A stretch of 64,000 bases of DNA, taken from assembly GCA_947167135.1 (NCBI GenBank), contig CAMVGV010000003.1:20337-84336 (forward strand). The letters run 5' to 3'. Origin of the DNA: an uncultured Lachnospiraceae bacterium. GTDB lineage: Bacteria; Bacillota; Clostridia; Lachnospirales; Lachnospiraceae. A program made the translations under genes and the position numbers. Shown one piece after another: positions 18,184-25,460 of the stretch (the stretch's first letter is position 1; the number at the start of each line of letters is the position of its first letter). The notes below the pieces were generated by a model that was given only the letters and a program-made list of their open reading frames with translations, did not search any database and was not told the DNA's origin.

Positions 18184-20820
18184 CTATTCCCCCGTTACAG
18201 GATTTGTGGCGGGGGAATTTTCATTTGCATTTTCTTCCCCGGGATCTGCCCCTTCCTCGCCCATTCCCGGGGTGTTTGCCGGAGCCGCATTTATTGTGGC
18301 GAGATCCACTGTGGGAGTCGGGGTCAGGCCGAGAGCTGCCGTGATCTCGGGAGTATGGGGACAGGTTCCAAGCTCGGGGATAGCCACACCGGGGATCTTG
18401 AAGGGACAGGAATCGAGAGCCATCTGTCCCGTGGCCGAGCAGATATAGGTCATAGCTGAGTGGTTGTAATTGCAGGTGGTCTCAGGAACATTATCACTGG
18501 CAAAGTATTCGGTGTAGGCGCTGCCGCTTGCGGTACAGATCCCGTCAAGTGCGAGAAGACCTGACTTATTGCAGACAACACGGGTCACAATCCCCTCGGG
18601 AGTGATGAATTCTTTCCGGGGGAGGTTTTCATGTATCTTTTCCATAACACCACGCCATACAGTCCTTGCAAGGCGCTGCTGATCCTTGGTGGTGAGATCC
18701 ACATTATTGTCGAAGCCTGCCCAGGTGGTGCAGGTATAATAGGGAGTATATCCGGCAAACCAGACATCATTCTCGTCAGATGTGGTTCCGGTCTTTCCGG
18801 CGATGGGCTGGGTTCCGAAATTCACGGAGCCGCCTGTTCCCTTTGTCACAACATCCTGCATTGCACTGGTCAGAAGGAATGAGGTGGTGGGCTTAATGGC
18901 GGAATGGGTCTCGGGTTCGTTTTCAAGGAGCACATTGCCGTCGTGATCCAGGATCTTCGTGTAAAACATAGGCTTTATATAGGTGCCGTTATTTGCAATG
19001 GCGGCATAGGCCGCATTCAGCTCTATATTTTTCACACCGTCGGTGATGCCTCCGAGAGCAAGGGTCTGGGTGATGTCGGAAAAAACTCTGCCGTCGGCGG
19101 TCTCTTTTTTGTCAACCAGAGTTGTGAAACCGAATTTCAGAAGATAGTCGTAGCCAAGCTGGGGAGTGATGTCCGTCAGGGTCTTTACGGTTACGATATT
19201 TAAGGACTGCTCTATCCCGTAACGGAGGGTGCAGACACCCTTATAGCCTTTGTACCAGTTATTTACAGGCCGTCCGTTACTGTATGCGAAGGGCTCGTCC
19301 ACCTGGGTGGATGCCAGGGTCTTAAGTCCGCTGTCTAAAGCCGGAGCGTATGTTGAGACTATCTTGAAGGTGGAACCGGGCTGTCTCAAGGTATCGGTTG
19401 CCCTGTTAAGTGTGAGGCTTGCCTCCTTCTTTCCGCGGCCGCCCACAATGGCTTTCACATAGCCTGTGGACTGATCGGCTACGGTAACGGAGATCTGGGG
19501 CTGTGGTGCGGTGGAAAAGCTCTCTGATATATAGGTATTTCCCTCAGAGAGTATGGATTCCTTATAAGTGTCTGCGGCTTCCCTTGCTTCCTCCGGACTG
19601 TCAAAAAGGCGCTTCCTGTTGTAGCCGTTATCCGCAAGCCAGAGAGCCATCATTTCCGAGGAATAATTCTGGTATTCACCGTCCGGCTTTTCGACGGTAA
19701 GCTCATAATCAAGGAGATATTTCGTGCCTGCGGGATAATTCTCCTCATTTCCGGTGAAATCATCGCAGATTTTCTGAATGTCGGAATCCTGGGTGGAGTA
19801 TATGCTTAAGCCACCGGAATAAAGCTGGTTATAGGCCTGGGTCTCACTGTAGCCAAGCTTCTCCACAAAATCAGAAAGGATCTCCTTTGTGAGAGCATCA
19901 ACAAAGTAGGAGTTTATGGCGTTGCTCTCGGTCTGCTCATTTACGGTACGTATACGCGAATATACGTCATCATTCACGGCCTCCTCATAGGCGGAGCGGG
20001 TGATATAACCCTGCTTCAGCATATTATTGAGAACCTTCATGCGTCTCTCCGCATTATTCTCCGGGTGGGAGATGGGATTATATCTGGAAGGATTCTGGGT
20101 GATTGCGGCTATAACCGCATCCTCGGAAAGGTTCAGATCCGACACGTTTTTATTAAAATATCTTAAGGACGCGGCCTGTACTCCGAGGGTATTCTGCCCG
20201 AGATTGATGGTATTCAGGTAGAGCTCCAGTATATTATCCTTTGTAACATCCTCCTGCTTCTCAAGCTCTATGGCGAGATACTGCTCCTGTATCTTCCGGC
20301 GGAGCTTCTCCATAAAGGAGGATTCATGCGTCCATTCGGTAAACACATTATTCTTTATGAGCTGCTGGGTAATGGTGCTGGCACCCTGGGAGAAATCATG
20401 GCTTTTTAAGCCCGTGACACCGGCCCGGACTATACCCTTGATATCTATACCGTTATGCTCATAAAAGCGTTCGTCCTCAATGGCAACGAAGGCATGCTGG
20501 AGATCTAAAGGGATCTTCTCTATGGTCTGATAGATCCTGTTGGAATCGGCGGCAACAAGCTTGGTAAGCTGCTTTCCGTCGGAATCGTAGACCGTGGACG
20601 AATATCCTGAGGGGCGGATATCCTTATTATTGATTTCGGGAGCCGTTGCCACAACACCCTTAAATACGCCGACAAAGCCTGCAGTCCCGATAACGGCTGC
20701 AGATACGGCTCCGAAAATGGAAAGGGTGACGAAAGCCACCAGCACCATATTCAAGAATTTGGGACCGTTGGCGTTCAATTCCCTGAAACGCTTCACGGCT
20801 CCGTGTCTTCCGAAATTCAT
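18184..20820 (-). CDS. Class A penicillin-binding protein (PBP1A-type)
   Basis: Bifunctional peptidoglycan glycosyltransferase and transpeptidase, 878 residues. The start at 20820 (MNFGRHGAVKRF) is favoured over a frame opening at 20886 because a consensus promoter ends just before it. One N-terminal membrane helix is followed by the GT51 domain with EDERFYEHNGIDIKG and GASTITQQLIKN. The transpeptidase domain has the nucleophile motif PGSTFK, SLN and GKTGTT. The C-terminal tail carries several Cys residues and a disordered Pro/Glu/Asn stretch ending in PVTGE. It converges on htpG. Confidence 0.95.
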   Translation of the reverse strand: MNFGRHGAVKRFRELNANGPKFLNMVLVAFVTLSIFGAVSAAVIGTAGFVGVFKGVVATAPEINNKDIRPSGYSSTVYDSDGKQLTKLVAADSNRIYQTIEKIPLDLQHAFVAIEDERFYEHNGIDIKGIVRAGVTGLKSHDFSQGASTITQQLIKNNVFTEWTHESSFMEKLRRKIQEQYLAIELEKQEDVTKDNILELYLNTINLGQNTLGVQAASLRYFNKNVSDLNLSEDAVIAAITQNPSRYNPISHPENNAERRMKVLNNMLKQGYITRSAYEEAVNDDVYSRIRTVNEQTESNAINSYFVDALTKEILSDFVEKLGYSETQAYNQLYSGGLSIYSTQDSDIQKICDDFTGNEENYPAGTKYLLDYELTVEKPDGEYQNYSSEMMALWLADNGYNRKRLFDSPEEAREAADTYKESILSEGNTYISESFSTAPQPQISVTVADQSTGYVKAIVGGRGKKEASLTLNRATDTLRQPGSTFKIVSTYAPALDSGLKTLASTQVDEPFAYSNGRPVNNWYKGYKGVCTLRYGIEQSLNIVTVKTLTDITPQLGYDYLLKFGFTTLVDKKETADGRVFSDITQTLALGGITDGVKNIELNAAYAAIANNGTYIKPMFYTKILDHDGNVLLENEPETHSAIKPTTSFLLTSAMQDVVTKGTGGSVNFGTQPIAGKTGTTSDENDVWFAGYTPYYTCTTWAGFDNNVDLTTKDQQRLARTVWRGVMEKIHENLPRKEFITPEGIVTRVVCNKSGLLALDGICTASGSAYTEYFASDNVPETTCNYNHSAMTYICSATGQMALDSCPFKIPGVAIPELGTCPHTPEITAALGLTPTPTVDLATINAAPANTPGMGEEGADPGEENANENSPATNPVTGE

Positions 20821-20827
20821 AAGCGCT

Positions 20828-20856
20828 ATTATAGCATTTATATCTGTGACTTGCAA
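20828..20856 (-). promoter_or_regulatory. PBP1A promoter, extended -10, apparently leaderless
   Basis: On the minus strand, TTGCAA (20856-20851), a 17-nt spacer ending in TGC, and TATAAT (20833-20828). The ATG at 20820 begins 7 nt after the -10 box. No Shine-Dalgarno is present. Confidence 0.7.
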
Positions 20857-20925
20857 AAAAAAGACTGTCGTGCTATTATCGCACATATTTTCTTAAGAAA
20901 TAATTAAGCAATGGCGCCCGGAATG

Positions 20926-20945
20926 ACTTTTGGCGTCCGAATCAT
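20926..20945. repeat. Solo end of the MITE-like element at 22480-22680
   Basis: A 20-bp sequence, ACTTTTGGCGTCCGAATCAT, that is the exact reverse complement of 22477-22496, the left end of the element upstream of dapA. No second end is seen nearby, so this is probably a remnant. Confidence 0.6.
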
Positions 20946-20970
20946 AGAATTTTAAGAGGATTGGTTTATT

Positions 20971-21465
20971 ATGGTTGAAACAGGGCTTATACGGATCTTT
21001 GCCGGAACAGGCAGGGGGAAGACCAGTGCCGCTATCGGACAGGGAATAAAGGCGGCCACAAGGGGGAAAACCGTGTCCGTTATCCAGTTCCTGAAGGGAA
21101 AGGCTGACGGGGAATTTGATATATTAAAGAGGCTTGAGCCGGAGATGAAGCTTTTCCGCTTTGAAAAATCGGATGTGTGCTTTGACGACCTGAGTGACAT
21201 CGAAAAGGAAGAGGAAAAGCAGAACATCAGGAACGGCTTTAACTTCGCAAAAAAGGTTCTTATGACGGGTGAGTGCGATCTTCTTATACTCGATGAGTTT
21301 CTGGGGCTTATTGATACCGGCCTTATGACGAAGGAGGACTTAGAGGAGCTTATTTCCGCAAAGCCGGCGGATATCGGCATCATAATGACGGGAATAAACA
21401 TAAATGAGGAGATATGCCGCCTTGCGGATGAGGTCACAAAGCTTGAAACGGTTGTGTTTTCCTGA
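20971..21465 (+). CDS. cobO: Cob(I)yrinic acid a,c-diamide adenosyltransferase (CobO/BtuR family)
   Basis: Transfers the adenosyl group of ATP to reduced corrinoid to make adenosylcobalamin-type cofactor. A 164-residue P-loop protein with GTGRGKTSAA at about residues 11-20, VIQFLKGKA, and the Walker B-like strand LLILDEFLGLID. AAGAGGA precedes the ATG. It stands alone, some 35 kb from the cbi genes of this window. This suggests corrinoid genes are dispersed in this genome. Confidence 0.9.
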   Translation: MVETGLIRIFAGTGRGKTSAAIGQGIKAATRGKTVSVIQFLKGKADGEFDILKRLEPEMKLFRFEKSDVCFDDLSDIEKEEEKQNIRNGFNFAKKVLMTGECDLLILDEFLGLIDTGLMTKEDLEELISAKPADIGIIMTGININEEICRLADEVTKLETVVFS

Positions 21466-21551
21466 GTAAGGAGTAACGGCCGGGAAAGATCCTTACTGTT
21501 ACCCCGTTGCTATAACTTTACAGTTTGACGCAGGACAGGCGTTCGAATCAT

Positions 21552-22424
21552 ATGATACTGAAATTTGACGACGATCTGGATCTCAATGTCATCGCAGAAA
21601 GCGGGCAGTGCTTCAGATGGGAAAAGGTTAATAAGGATAATGACCCTGGGATTTTCCGGATAATTGCCGGGAACAGGGTTCTTTTTATCTTAAGGCTCTC
21701 CGAAGGTGTGTATGACCTGTCCTGTTCAGAAAACGTTTTTCGTGAGTTCTGGAGCGGATACTTTGATAGTGAAACAAGCTACGGGAAAATAAGAAGCCTG
21801 GTGGATACCGGGGATCCTTTCCTCAGCCGGGCAGCCGGATACGGGAAGGGGATGAGGATACTTAAACAGGATCCCTTCGAGTGCCTCATAAGCTTCATCA
21901 TTTCGCAGAGAAAAAATATCCCTGCCATCAGAGCCTGCATAGAAAAGCTCTCGATCGAAGCCGGAGAGAAGATGTCCCTTCCTGAAAAAGAGAGGCAGTG
22001 GCTGAAGGAAAAGGGGGTTGCACCCCGTTATTTCGAGGGCTTATATTCCTTTCCCACGCCCAAGGCTCTGGCAGGATTAAGTGAGGATAAGCTAAAATCC
22101 TGTTCTGCGGGATACAGGGCACCCTATATAAGAAGAGCCTCGGAAAGCGTGCTTTCCGGGGAGCTGGATCTGGTGAACTTATGTAAACTTAATGACGGGG
22201 AGCTCCTATCCGCACTTATGGGTATATACGGAGTCGGGAAGAAGGTTGCCAGCTGTGTTTCCCTCTTCGGTTTTCACCGCCTTGATTTTTTCCCGGTGGA
22301 CGTATGGATAGACAGGGTACTCTCCGAGCGCTACAAAAACGGTTTTCCATTTGAGAAATACAGACCCTATAACGGTGTTATGCAGCAGTATATGTTCTTT
22401 TATGCGAGGAGCGGTGCTGTCTGA
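21552..22424 (+). CDS. 8-oxoguanine DNA glycosylase/AP lyase (OGG1-type, HhH-GPD)
   Basis: Base-excision repair enzyme removing 8-oxoguanine. Start taken at the ATG 21552 (MILKFDDDLDLN); an in-frame TTG at 21525 would add nine residues. The 290-residue protein has the OGG N-terminal fold with GQCFRWEKV, then the helix-hairpin-helix MGIYGVGKKVASCVSLFGF. In that motif the Lys is the expected Schiff-base nucleophile. VDVWIDRVL, with the catalytic Asp, follows. It resembles the bacterial OGG1 group of Clostridia. Confidence 0.92.
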   Translation: MILKFDDDLDLNVIAESGQCFRWEKVNKDNDPGIFRIIAGNRVLFILRLSEGVYDLSCSENVFREFWSGYFDSETSYGKIRSLVDTGDPFLSRAAGYGKGMRILKQDPFECLISFIISQRKNIPAIRACIEKLSIEAGEKMSLPEKERQWLKEKGVAPRYFEGLYSFPTPKALAGLSEDKLKSCSAGYRAPYIRRASESVLSGELDLVNLCKLNDGELLSALMGIYGVGKKVASCVSLFGFHRLDFFPVDVWIDRVLSERYKNGFPFEKYRPYNGVMQQYMFFYARSGAV

Positions 22425-22436
22425 GCTATTATCTGT

Positions 22437-22471
22437 ATCCTGAGCGAAGCGAAGGATCTTCCCCCGGGGTT
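22437..22471. repeat. 35-bp direct repeat (REP-like), copy A
   Basis: A 35-bp sequence starting ATCCTGAGCGAAGCGAAGGA and ending CCCCCGGGGTT. It is identical to 22690-22724. The two copies bracket the MITE-like element 22480-22680. Confidence 0.8.
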
Positions 22472-22479
22472 ATCAAATG

Positions 22480-22680
22480 ATTCGGACGCCAAAAGTACTG
22501 AATCACTGTTTTGATACAACGAATTGCTCCGTTGCTTTCAGCAACTCTCGCAATTCTACAACACTCGCAATCCGCTAATTTACTACGTAAATTGCTACTT
22601 GCTCGTGTTGTTTGACGCCCAAAGTCAAATGGCTTTTTGAACAAGTTCAAACGCCATTTAGACTTTTGGCGTTTGTATCA
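22480..22680. mobile_element. MITE-like element with terminal inverted repeats
   Basis: About 200 non-coding bases whose ends are inverted repeats. The left ATTCGGACGCCAAAAGT pairs with the right ACTTTTGGCGTTTGTAT, with only a few mismatches. Direct repeats TCAAATG lie just outside (22473-22479 and 22681-22687), as expected for a target duplication. The inside holds several hairpins, including AATTTAC/GTAAATT and a nested stem AAATGGC...TTGAAC/GTTCAA...GCCATTT. No ORF or transposase is present, so it would be non-autonomous. With its flanking REP copies it fills most of the 426-bp gap before dapA. Confidence 0.6.
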
Positions 22681-22689
22681 TCAAATGTC

Positions 22690-22724
22690 ATCCTGAGCGA
22701 AGCGAAGGATCTTCCCCCGGGGTT
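22690..22724. repeat. 35-bp direct repeat (REP-like), copy B
   Basis: Identical to 22437-22471. It ends exactly where the putative dapA promoter begins. Confidence 0.8.
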
Positions 22725-22752
22725 TGACTTATAATAGCATCAATGTTACTAT
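22724..22752 (+). promoter_or_regulatory. Possible dapA promoter
   Basis: TTGACT (22724-22729), 17-nt spacer, TACTAT (22747-22752). The -10 match is only fair. It would give a leader of about 90 nt containing the hairpin at 22779-22817. Confidence 0.4.
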
Positions 22753-22778
22753 TTCCTAATGATTTAGCGGTTTAGGAT

Positions 22779-22817
22779 CTGTTCATGAATAAATCTTAAA
22801 AAGTTATTTATGAACAG
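22779..22817. other. dapA leader hairpin (CTGTTCATRAATAA palindrome)
   Basis: CTGTTCATGAATAA (22779-22792) pairs with TTATTTATGAACAG (22804-22817) with one mismatch and an 11-nt loop. The 21-bp stretch 22804-22824 recurs exactly, inverted, at 37512-37532 in the leader of the glycyl-radical enzyme gene. Confidence 0.6.
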
Positions 22818-22850
22818 CTCCTTACGACTTTTTCTTAAGGAGAACAGATC

Positions 22851-23735
22851 ATGTCAATATTCAAAGGCGCCGGTGTGGCTATCATCACACCATTTAAGGA
22901 TAACGGCGATATCAACTATGAGAAATTTGCTGAGATTATAGAGATGCAGATCCAGAGCGGTACCGACTGCATTATTGTATGCGGTACCACCGGAGAGGCT
23001 GCCTGCCTGAGTGAAGAGGAGCATTTTGCGGCAATAAAGTTCTGTGTGGAGCAGGTGCACCACAGGATACCGGTAATGGCCGGAGCCGGAAGCAACAGCA
23101 CGAGATCCGCAATATACTATTCGGAGGAGGCGGAGAAGGTTGGTGCGGATGCACTGCTTTCCGTTACACCTTACTACAATAAGACCACACAGAGGGGGCT
23201 TATCGAGCATTTCAAGGATATAGCCGCCGCGGTAAGTATTCCAATTGTTCTCTATTCGGTAAAGAGCCGGACAGGTCTCAATATAGAACCGGAGACCGTA
23301 AAGGAGCTTGTGGATAATGTTCCGAACATTGTGGGAATAAAGGAAGCAAGCGGGAGTCTCGGCCAGGCTGAAAAGATAAAGGCAATCTGCCCTGAAGTGG
23401 AGCTCTATTCCGGCGACGACGAACTGACCGTTCCTATGATGGCAGTAGGCGGCATCGGAGTTATATCGGTGGTTTCCAATGTGGCGCCCCGTTATGTCCA
23501 CGATATGTGCATGAAGGCATTAAACGGTGATTTTGAGGCCGCGGCAAAGATGCAGCTTAATGAGCTTGATCTTGTGGAGGCTCTCTTCTGTGAAACAAAT
23601 CCCATCCCCGTCAAGGAAGCAATGAATATGCTGGGATACGGAACCGGTCCCTTAAGAAAGCCGCTGATCCCCTTAAGCGACGCGAACAGGGAACGTTTGA
23701 GGAAGTCCCTTACGGATTTCGGTCTTCTGAAATAG
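22851..23735 (+). CDS. dapA: 4-hydroxy-tetrahydrodipicolinate synthase
   Basis: Condenses pyruvate with aspartate semialdehyde, the first committed step to diaminopimelate and lysine. It has 294 residues, the normal length. Features of the TIM-barrel family: CGTTGEAACLSEEEH, TPYYNKTTQ with the active-site Tyr, SRTG, and Lys164 in VGIKEASG as the Schiff-base residue. TTAAGGAG precedes the ATG. It forms an operon with dapB and hisA. Confidence 0.96.
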   Translation: MSIFKGAGVAIITPFKDNGDINYEKFAEIIEMQIQSGTDCIIVCGTTGEAACLSEEEHFAAIKFCVEQVHHRIPVMAGAGSNSTRSAIYYSEEAEKVGADALLSVTPYYNKTTQRGLIEHFKDIAAAVSIPIVLYSVKSRTGLNIEPETVKELVDNVPNIVGIKEASGSLGQAEKIKAICPEVELYSGDDELTVPMMAVGGIGVISVVSNVAPRYVHDMCMKALNGDFEAAAKMQLNELDLVEALFCETNPIPVKEAMNMLGYGTGPLRKPLIPLSDANRERLRKSLTDFGLLK

Positions 23736-23765
23736 TGACTGGACAGAGGAAAATAGGAGAATGCT

Positions 23766-24524
23766 ATGTCGGTGAAGATAATTCTGAACGGATGTTTCGG
23801 CCGGATGGGACAGGTGGTAAGCTCTCTTGCGGAAAAAAATGATGATGTCCTCATAGTGGCCGGAATTGATAAAGTGACGGGAAGCAAAAACAGCTTCCCT
23901 GTTTTTAAGGATATTGAGGAATGCGATACAGAGGCGGATGTCATAATCGATTTTTCTCTTCCTGAGGGAAACGACAGGCTTATGGATTATGCAGTGAAGC
24001 ACAGTCTTCCTGTGGTCCTCTGTACCACAGGACTCTCCGACGACCAGCTGGAAAGGGTGAAAAAGGCGTCGGAGAAGATAGCGGTTTTAAGAAGCGCCAA
24101 TATGTCCCTCGGGATAAATACGCTTATGAAGGTTCTCTCCGATATAGCGCCCGTGCTATCGGAGGCGGGCTTTGATATCGAAATTGTCGAGAAACACCAC
24201 AGGGAGAAGAAGGATGCCCCCAGCGGCACAGCCCTTGCCCTTGCAGACTGTATTAATTCCTCACTGAATGACGGCTTCTCCTATGTGTATGACAGGAGCC
24301 GGCGTTCCGAAAGAAGGCCTTCTAAGGAAATAGGCATATCCGCCGTAAGGGGAGGCACTATTCCGGGCGACCATGACATTATCTTTGCAGGAGAGGATGA
24401 GACCGTGACCATAAGCCACAGGGCTTATTCCAGGAGGATCTTCGGAAACGGTGCGATTAAAGCTGCTGTATTCCTTAAGGGGAAGGATGCCGGAATGTAC
24501 AGTATGGCGGATGTGATCAAATGA
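23766..24524 (+). CDS. dapB: 4-hydroxy-tetrahydrodipicolinate reductase
   Basis: Second step of the DAP branch, NAD(P)H-dependent. 252 residues. Nucleotide-binding N-terminus GCFGRMGQVVSS, VIDFSLPEGN, and the catalytic loop EKHHREKKDAPSGTALALAD, which carries the conserved His pair and the KxxxPSGT motif. It lies 30 nt downstream of dapA with AGGAGA upstream of the ATG, and overlaps hisA by 4 nt (ATGA). Confidence 0.96.
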   Translation: MSVKIILNGCFGRMGQVVSSLAEKNDDVLIVAGIDKVTGSKNSFPVFKDIEECDTEADVIIDFSLPEGNDRLMDYAVKHSLPVVLCTTGLSDDQLERVKKASEKIAVLRSANMSLGINTLMKVLSDIAPVLSEAGFDIEIVEKHHREKKDAPSGTALALADCINSSLNDGFSYVYDRSRRSERRPSKEIGISAVRGGTIPGDHDIIFAGEDETVTISHRAYSRRIFGNGAIKAAVFLKGKDAGMYSMADVIK

Positions 24525-25291
24525 GGCTGAGGCCATGTATAGATATACACAACGGTAAGGTAAAGCAGATCGTAGGCTCGTCCCTGAAGGATGAAAATGA
24601 AAGTGTAAAGGAGAATTTTGTTTCGGAGTATGATGCTGCATACTATGCGGGTATCTACCTGGACAGGGCTCTTACGGGCGGCCATGTGATCGTTCTTGAC
24701 AGCCATACATCCGAATATTATGAAGCTTCAAGGAAAGCCGCTTTTTCAGCTCTTTCCGCTTTTCCCGGCGGGATGCAGTATGGAGGCGGCATTAATAATG
24801 AAAATGCCGCTTTATTCCTTGAGGCGGGAGCAAGCCACGTGATAGTCACGAGCTTTGTTTTCCGGGACGGAAGGCTGAATACGGAGAATCTCCGGAGGCT
24901 TCAGTCGGAATGCGGAAAGGAAAGGATAGTTCTGGATCTTTCCTGCCGGAAGAAAGAGGACGGGCATTACTATGTTACAACGGACCGCTGGCAGAAATAT
25001 ACGGATCTTCTGGTGACGGAGGAAAGCTTAAGGAACCTCTCATCCGAGTGCGGCGAATTTCTGATTCACGCTGTGGATAAGGAAGGGAAGGGCGAAGGAG
25101 TGGACAGGGAGCTTATACGGATCCTCTCCGGAGTGAAGGAGATACCCGTGACTTATGCGGGAGGGATAAAAAGCTTAGCTGATGTGGATATTATAGAAAA
25201 GGAGGGGGCAGGCCGGATAGATTACACGGTGGGCACTGCCCTGGATCTTTTCGGGGGGAAACTAAAGCTTGATGAACTGATAAGGCGGTGA
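24521..25291 (+). CDS. hisA: ProFAR isomerase of eukaryotic (HIS6) type
   Basis: TIM-barrel isomerase of histidine synthesis. Its 256 residues follow the yeast His6 pattern rather than the usual bacterial HisA: CIDIHNGKVKQIVG, YAGIYLDRALTGGHVI, MQYGGGIN, VTSFVF, RIVLDLSCRK, EFLIHAVDKEGKGEGVD, TYAGGIKSLADVD and TVGTALDLFGG. The two loops with the catalytic Asp residues (CIDIHNG and HAVDKEG) are present. It is coupled to dapB rather than sitting in a his operon. Such HisA proteins are known from scattered Clostridia, which suggests ancient transfer. Its stop codon falls inside the first unit of a 19-bp tandem array. Confidence 0.88.
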   Translation: MRLRPCIDIHNGKVKQIVGSSLKDENESVKENFVSEYDAAYYAGIYLDRALTGGHVIVLDSHTSEYYEASRKAAFSALSAFPGGMQYGGGINNENAALFLEAGASHVIVTSFVFRDGRLNTENLRRLQSECGKERIVLDLSCRKKEDGHYYVTTDRWQKYTDLLVTEESLRNLSSECGEFLIHAVDKEGKGEGVDRELIRILSGVKEIPVTYAGGIKSLADVDIIEKEGAGRIDYTVGTALDLFGGKLKLDELIRR

Positions 25292-25420
25292 ACCCGGAAA
25301 GAAGCGGTGAGACCGGAAAGAAGCGGAGAGACCGGAAAGAAGCGGTGAACCCGGAAAGAAGCGATGAGACCGGAAAGAAGCGGTGAGACCGGAAGGAAGC
25401 GATGAACCCGGAAAGAAGCG
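25288..25420. repeat. Seven-unit 19-bp tandem repeat between hisA and typA
   Basis: Seven consecutive 19-bp units of the form RWGARMCCGGAAAGAAGCG, with period exactly 19 and few changes. The first unit contains the hisA TGA, and an eighth unit decays at 25421. Because 19 is not a multiple of three, each unit places its internal ATG or GTG in a different frame. Each unit carries a GGAAAGAAG purine tract resembling a weak ribosome site. Confidence 0.9.
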
Positions 25421-25460
25421 GAGAGATAAAGAAGACAGTAAAGGAGCAGTACCGGAAAAG

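Noticed and set aside
22854..23501. 215-codon minus-strand ORF opposite dapA
   Set aside because: Wholly antisense to dapA, whose active-site motifs are unmistakable; the open frame is a codon-bias artefact.
25288..25420. CRISPR array
   Set aside because: Units are directly adjacent 19-mers without spacers and no cas genes are present.
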